From a bacterium (GTDB lineage: Bacteria; Patescibacteria; JAEDAM01; Absconditabacterales; Absconditicoccaceae), in the NCBI GenBank assembly GCA_017453665.1, contig JAFTEM010000031.1, positions 8,162 to 72,161 on the forward strand: DNA of 64,000 nucleotides, given 5' to 3'. Shown in pieces: positions 63,859 to 64,000 of the stretch. The notes under the pieces were generated by a model. That model ran no database searches and was not told the origin of the DNA. It worked only from the letters and a program-made list of their open reading frames with translations. Made by a program: the position numbers and the translations under genes. Numbering within the stretch: the stretch's first letter is position 1; each line of letters starts with the position of its first letter.

Positions 63859-64000
63859 TTATTTAACAGCAGCTTTGAAATCAGAACCAGCTTTGAAAGT
63901 AACAACGTTCATTGCAGGGATCTTAATTTTTTGAGAAGGATTTTGAGGATTAACTCCAGTTCTAGCCTTTCTCTTAGAAGCTTTGAAAGTTCCGAATCCT
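63859..64000 (-). CDS. HU-family DNA-binding protein, 5' end outside window
   Basis: The last 46 residues are present: GFGTFKASKRKARTGVNPQN, then PSQKIKIPAMNVVTFKAGSD and FKAAVK with TAA stop. This is the beta-arm region of HU (FGxFxxxxRxARxGxNPQTG... and VPxFKAGKxLKxAV). All four Gly are GGN codons, which fits avoidance of TGA in highly expressed genes, though four are few. Confidence 0.95.
   Translation of the reverse strand, partial: GFGTFKASKRKARTGVNPQNPSQKIKIPAMNVVTFKAGSDFKAAVK

Noticed and set aside
1..64000. TGA as tryptophan (Mycoplasma-type code 4) or selenocysteine
   Set aside because: TGA falls on invariant Gly positions (Walker A, lipobox, GIDPG), TGG is used for Trp, and the only tRNA-Trp here has anticodon CCA.
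1..64000. Insertion sequences, prophage or integrase genes
   Set aside because: I saw no transposase, integrase, capsid or portal-type protein and no long direct or inverted repeats bounding any segment.

Overview
ORGANISM AND CODE. The window is AT-rich and dense in short, tightly packed operons. It makes sense only if TGA is read as glycine. With TGA as stop almost every recognisable gene breaks into pieces; with TGA as Gly the pieces join into full-length proteins, and TGA falls on invariant glycines: the Walker A motif of RecG (three TGA), GIDPG of RuvC (two), the GGGH box of the DHH phosphoesterase, the lipobox LAG-C of a lipoprotein, SAGC of a YkuD-like transpeptidase and the PAP2 signature. 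This is translation table 25, known from Absconditabacteria (SR1) and Gracilibacteria. I cannot say which of the two phyla this is.

LAYOUT. 1-15633 (+) carries a run of very large coiled-coil/membrane proteins and DUF5663-like small proteins, a convergent mraY, and three cell-wall enzymes (M15C-like peptidase, YkuD_2-like L,D-transpeptidase, NlpC/P60 peptidase) that have no visible signal peptides. 15.7-24.5 kb holds a DUF177/YceD protein, a DUF2207-like membrane protein, an 886-residue unknown, a PadR regulator with its membrane partner, and a secreted beta-propeller-like protein. A tRNA-Trp(CCA) lies at 24.56 kb. 24.8-28.3 kb is a cell-surface cluster with an LRR-like protein and two paralogues. 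28.4-47.3 kb, mostly on the minus strand, is a core and envelope block: nucleotidase, ruvC, Na/Ca antiporter, an SLH-MORN-FISUMP surface protein, KefB-like antiporter, recG, DHH phosphoesterase, DUF2461, lgt, DUF4012 and two DUF5684-like membrane proteins. 48.8-64 kb mixes lipoproteins, dinB, dtd, rhomboid, PAP2, MFS and HU (partial).

SECOND GENE CLASS. Scattered through the right half are about 17 short genes (31.9-33.5, 47.6-48.2, 50.2, 51.6, 52.6-54.7, 56.4, 60.9-62.7 kb) that look different. They contain no internal TGA although they encode roughly 85 glycines by hand count, and are visibly richer in GC. They have sigma70-type promoters (TTGNNN, 16-17 bp, TATNNT), often a 5' leader made almost only of A and C with no Shine-Dalgarno, and their own hairpin terminator. 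Most match no family I know. In several of them TGA sits where a stop is expected, including an ATGA start/stop overlap and a TGA directly before a terminator. This is the most unusual signal in the window.

RNA. Several intergenic regions look like structured non-coding RNAs with promoter and terminator: 41.22-41.59 and 48.27-48.58 kb (sharing a short core), 48.63-48.73 (a perfect Shine-Dalgarno with no ORF), 54.23-54.35, 57.61-57.77, 62.31-62.37 kb, and a long hairpin at 63.64-63.72 kb. No CRISPR, insertion sequence, prophage or integrase was seen.
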